From assembly GCA_946481465.1 (NCBI GenBank), contig CAMLOC010000167.1, positions 1 to 7,378 on the forward strand: a DNA stretch of 7,378 nucleotides, given 5' to 3'. Shown piece after piece: positions 5,902-7,378 of this stretch (position 1 is the first letter of the stretch; every line of letters starts with the position of its first letter). Under the pieces are notes generated by a model. It was not told where the DNA came from, did not search any database, and saw only the letters and a list, made by a program, of their open reading frames with translations. This stretch comes from an uncultured Shinella sp. GTDB lineage: Bacteria > Pseudomonadota > Alphaproteobacteria > Rhizobiales > Rhizobiaceae. Made by a program: the position numbers and the translations under genes.

Positions 5902-6897
5902 TTACAATTGACGGATTTCGATCTCTTCTTCCTTGGCAATCGCCAGGGAATTGCGCAGCGGCAGGCCGAAACCCTCCGCGCCGATCTCGAACACGTCGCC
6001 GGCCTCCGTGCGGACGCCGTCGCCGAAGGACAGCGTCGCCGTGCCGAACATGTGGACATGGATATCGCCCGGCGCGCGGAACAGGCCGTATTTGAAATGA
6101 TGGTATTCGAGGTTGGCGAAGGTATGGGACATGTTCGCCTCGCCGGAGACGAAGGGCTTTTCCCACAGGACCGCGCCGCCGCGCACGATGCGCGAGAAGC
6201 CGCGGATATCGTCCGGCGGGCTGCCCACGCGGATTTCCGGGCCGAAGCTCGCCTGGCGCAGCTTCGAATGGGCGAGATAGAGATAGTTGATGCGCTCCGT
6301 CACATGGTCGGAGAATTCGTTCGACACGGCAAAGCCGATGCGGAAGGGCGAGCCGTCGGCGGCGATCACGTAGATGCCGGCCATTTCCGGCTCCTCGCCG
6401 CCGTCGAGCGCGAAGGAGGGCGAGGTGAGCGGGCTGCCCGGCGCGACGGCCTGGCTGCCGTTGCCCTTGTAGAACCATTCCGGCTGCACGCCCTTCTCGC
6501 CCGGCTTCGGCTTGCCGTTCTCAAGGCCCATGCGGAACATCTTCATGGAATCCGTCAGCGTCTCTTCGGCCGCTTCCGAGGTCTTCTTGTGCATGGAATC
6601 GCGCGTCGCGGCGGAGCCGAGATGGGTGAGGCCCGTGCCGGTCAGGTGGAGATGGGCGGCATCGGGATGGGTGATCGGCGAAAGCAGCCGGCCCGCGGCA
6701 TAGGCCGCCTCGAGATCGACCGCCGCGCCGAGGCCCTTGGCCTCGATGACGGCCTTCAGCGACTGCCCGCTGTTCGCCGCTTCCATGGCCAGCGCGTAGA
6801 CGCTTTGCGCGCCCTCTACCGCGCGGCCCTCGCCGCCCTCCTCGCGCACGACCACCGTGATCGAGCCGTCGGCATTCGCTACCTGTGAAATCAGCAT
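5902..6897 (-). CDS. gguC: GguC / AraD1 family protein (fumarylacetoacetate hydrolase superfamily)
   Basis: A complete 331-residue protein starting MLISQVANADGS, with AGGAAGGA 7 bases before the ATG and a TAA stop. The C-terminal two thirds have FAH-superfamily character: GGEEPEMAGIYVI (166-178), where Glu169 and Glu171 look like the acidic metal-ligand pair; IGFAVSNEFSDH (187-198), with Glu194 or Asp197 as candidate further ligands; and SFGPEIRVG (217-225). The ligand assignment is inference from the fold, not an alignment. No signal peptide or membrane segment is seen. It is the gguC of the Agrobacterium chvE-gguABC locus, directly after the permease gene. FAH-fold enzymes include 2-keto-3-deoxy-D-arabinonate dehydratase, so with the neighbouring dehydratase and aldehyde dehydrogenase a 2-keto-3-deoxy-L-arabinonate dehydratase role is plausible. 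Alternatives are a diketo-acid hydrolase or a lactonase-like activity. Family identity is firm; activity is inferred. Confidence 0.9.
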   Translation of the reverse strand: MLISQVANADGSITVVVREEGGEGRAVEGAQSVYALAMEAANSGQSLKAVIEAKGLGAAVDLEAAYAAGRLLSPITHPDAAHLHLTGTGLTHLGSAATRDSMHKKTSEAAEETLTDSMKMFRMGLENGKPKPGEKGVQPEWFYKGNGSQAVAPGSPLTSPSFALDGGEEPEMAGIYVIAADGSPFRIGFAVSNEFSDHVTERINYLYLAHSKLRQASFGPEIRVGSPPDDIRGFSRIVRGGAVLWEKPFVSGEANMSHTFANLEYHHFKYGLFRAPGDIHVHMFGTATLSFGDGVRTEAGDVFEIGAEGFGLPLRNSLAIAKEEEIEIRQL

Positions 6898-6904
6898 CCT
6901 CGTT

Positions 6905-6912
6905 TCCTTCCT
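6905..6912 (-). promoter_or_regulatory. Ribosome binding site (AGGAAGGA) of gguC
   Basis: On the minus strand AGGAAGGA lies 7 bases ahead of the ATG at 6897 and supports that start. Confidence 0.6.
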
Positions 6913-6986
6913 GAAGCCCGGCTCCGGCCAAAGCTTCGCACCTGCGGCGGACAGACGTCACCGCACTGGCCGCGTCCGCAGCCGGT

Positions 6987-6998
6987 CAAACACGTTTG
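6987..6998. promoter_or_regulatory. Candidate operator: imperfect palindrome in the gguB-gguC gap
   Basis: CAAAC and GTTTG arms flank a 2-base centre (CAAACACGTTTG on the plus strand), in an otherwise GC-rich 128-base gap. The size and the half-site ending in AAACG resemble LacI-family operators, and the minus strand reads TTGACC at its edge, which could be a -35 element. No convincing -10 was found 16-18 bases on. The stretch could equally be chance. Confidence 0.25.
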
Positions 6999-7011
6999 CA
7001 ATCCTCGGGCG

Positions 7012-7027
7012 GACCGGGTCCCCGGTC
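7012..7027 (-). other. Hairpin overlapping the gguB stop codon
   Basis: GACCGG (7012-7017) and CCGGTC (7022-7027) are a perfect 6-bp inverted repeat with a 4-base loop, and they overlap the first two plus-strand bases of the stop triplet (7026-7028). No T-run follows on the minus strand, so it is not a standard terminator; it could trim or protect the 3' end of the transporter part of the message. Confidence 0.35.
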
Positions 7028-7378
7028 AGCCCTTGTTCTTGTTGTAGACGTCGAAGAACACGGCGGCGAGCAGCACCAGGCCCTTGATGAGCTGCTGGTA
7101 GTCGATGCCGATGCCCATGATCGACATGCCGTTGTTCATCACGCCCATGATGAAGGCGCCGATCACCGCGCCGATGATCTTGCCGACACCGCCGGACGCC
7201 GAGGCGCCGCCGATGAAGCAGGCCGCGATGACGTCAAGCTCGAAGCCGACGCCGGCCTTCGGCGTTGCCGAATTGAGGCGGGCGGTGATGATCATGCCGG
7301 CGAGTGCCGCCAGCACGCCCATGTTGACGAAGGTGTAGAAGGTCAGCCGCTCGGTGTTGATGCCCGAAAGCTTGGTCG
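7026..7378 (-). CDS. gguB: Sugar ABC transporter permease GguB (MmsB type), C-terminal part; 5' end outside window
   Basis: The frame runs off the window end, leaving the last 116 residues of a protein that is usually near 400 residues. The ATG at 7322 is internal: coding continues upstream as ...INTERLTFYTFVN. The fragment is very hydrophobic, with apparent membrane segments around MGVLAALAGMIITA, IGAVIGAFIMGVM and LIKGLVLLAAVFF, and a short charged end NKNKG. GFELDVIAACFIGGASASGG is the conserved C-terminal signature of BPD_transp_2 inner-membrane permeases (XylH/RbsC/MglC group). With gguC next, it is best read as GguB, partner of the ATPase GguA and the periplasmic binding protein ChvE, importing several monosaccharides such as arabinose, galactose, glucose and xylose. 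GguA and ChvE should lie beyond position 7378 but are not visible. XylH or another permease of the group remains possible. Confidence 0.88.
   Translation of the reverse strand, partial: TKLSGINTERLTFYTFVNMGVLAALAGMIITARLNSATPKAGVGFELDVIAACFIGGASASGGVGKIIGAVIGAFIMGVMNNGMSIMGIGIDYQQLIKGLVLLAAVFFDVYNKNKG

Larger units (their letters stand above)
6898..7025. other. 128-base non-coding gap between gguB and gguC
   Basis: This is the longest gap in the window and more than twice any other gap in the minus-strand block. It holds, in transcription order on the minus strand, a small hairpin at the gguB stop, the AT-richer CAAAC/GTTTG palindrome, a GC-rich stretch with no recognised signal, and the gguC ribosome binding site. 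No small open frame with a plausible start was accepted. Confidence 0.6.

Noticed and set aside
5850..6059. Upstream extension of the aldehyde dehydrogenase frame to 6059
   Set aside because: It would overlap gguC, and the extra 70 residues are a shadow of gguC coding; AGGAGG at 5859-5864 marks the ATG at 5849.
4308..6095. 595-codon plus-strand open frame opposite the aldehyde dehydrogenase gene
   Set aside because: Same shadow effect; the minus-strand frame has all ALDH catalytic residues. The overlapping 498-codon frame at 5392-6888 was rejected for the same reason.
1..7378. RNA genes, CRISPR arrays, insertion sequences, attachment sites
   Set aside because: No tRNA- or rRNA-like stretches, no spaced direct repeats, no transposase or integrase frames and no terminal inverted repeats were seen by eye; almost all bases lie in ordinary coding regions.

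Overview
The window is GC-rich, gene-dense DNA with the protein signature of an alphaproteobacterium, most likely a member of the Rhizobiaceae (Rhizobium, Agrobacterium, Shinella and relatives). The strongest pointers are a gguB-gguC pair, known from the Agrobacterium chvE-gguABC sugar-uptake locus, and a 579-residue dehydratase that, as I recall it, is near-identical in layout to the characterised Rhizobium leguminosarum L-arabinonate dehydratase. Genus-level placement is inference from remembered protein families; no search was run.

There are two gene blocks that converge at about position 2600. The left block (plus strand, 1-2587) is a tight three-gene run: the C-terminal part of a circularly permuted ATP-grasp protein (cut by the window start), an alpha-E (DUF403) protein, and a transglutaminase-like cysteine protease-fold protein. 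This triad is conserved across many bacteria but has no firmly established biochemical role. Comparative genomics has suggested a peptide or amide ligation and cleavage system. It is the best candidate here for an undescribed system.

The right block (minus strand, read from 7378 down to 2627) is a sugar uptake and oxidation operon: the C-terminal part of the GguB permease (cut by the window end), GguC/AraD1 (FAH-superfamily fold), an NAD(P)-dependent aldehyde dehydrogenase of the 2-oxoglutarate-semialdehyde type, and L-arabinonate dehydratase. Together they suggest import of aldoses followed by a non-phosphorylative (Weimberg-type) route: aldonate -> 2-keto-3-deoxyaldonate (IlvD/Edd dehydratase) -> 2-oxoglutarate semialdehyde (a second dehydration, for which GguC is the only candidate here) -> 2-oxoglutarate (aldehyde dehydrogenase). 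The sugar dehydrogenase and lactonase steps, the binding protein and the ATPase are not in the window.

The blocks are separated by 39 bases (2588-2626) holding a perfect 8-bp GC stem that probably terminates the minus-strand operon. Each gap inside the minus-strand operon also carries a short GC hairpin. The largest non-coding stretch is 128 bases between gguB and gguC. No RNA genes, mobile elements, CRISPR arrays or prophage-like material were seen, and the long open frames opposite the real genes are judged to be shadows of GC-rich coding.
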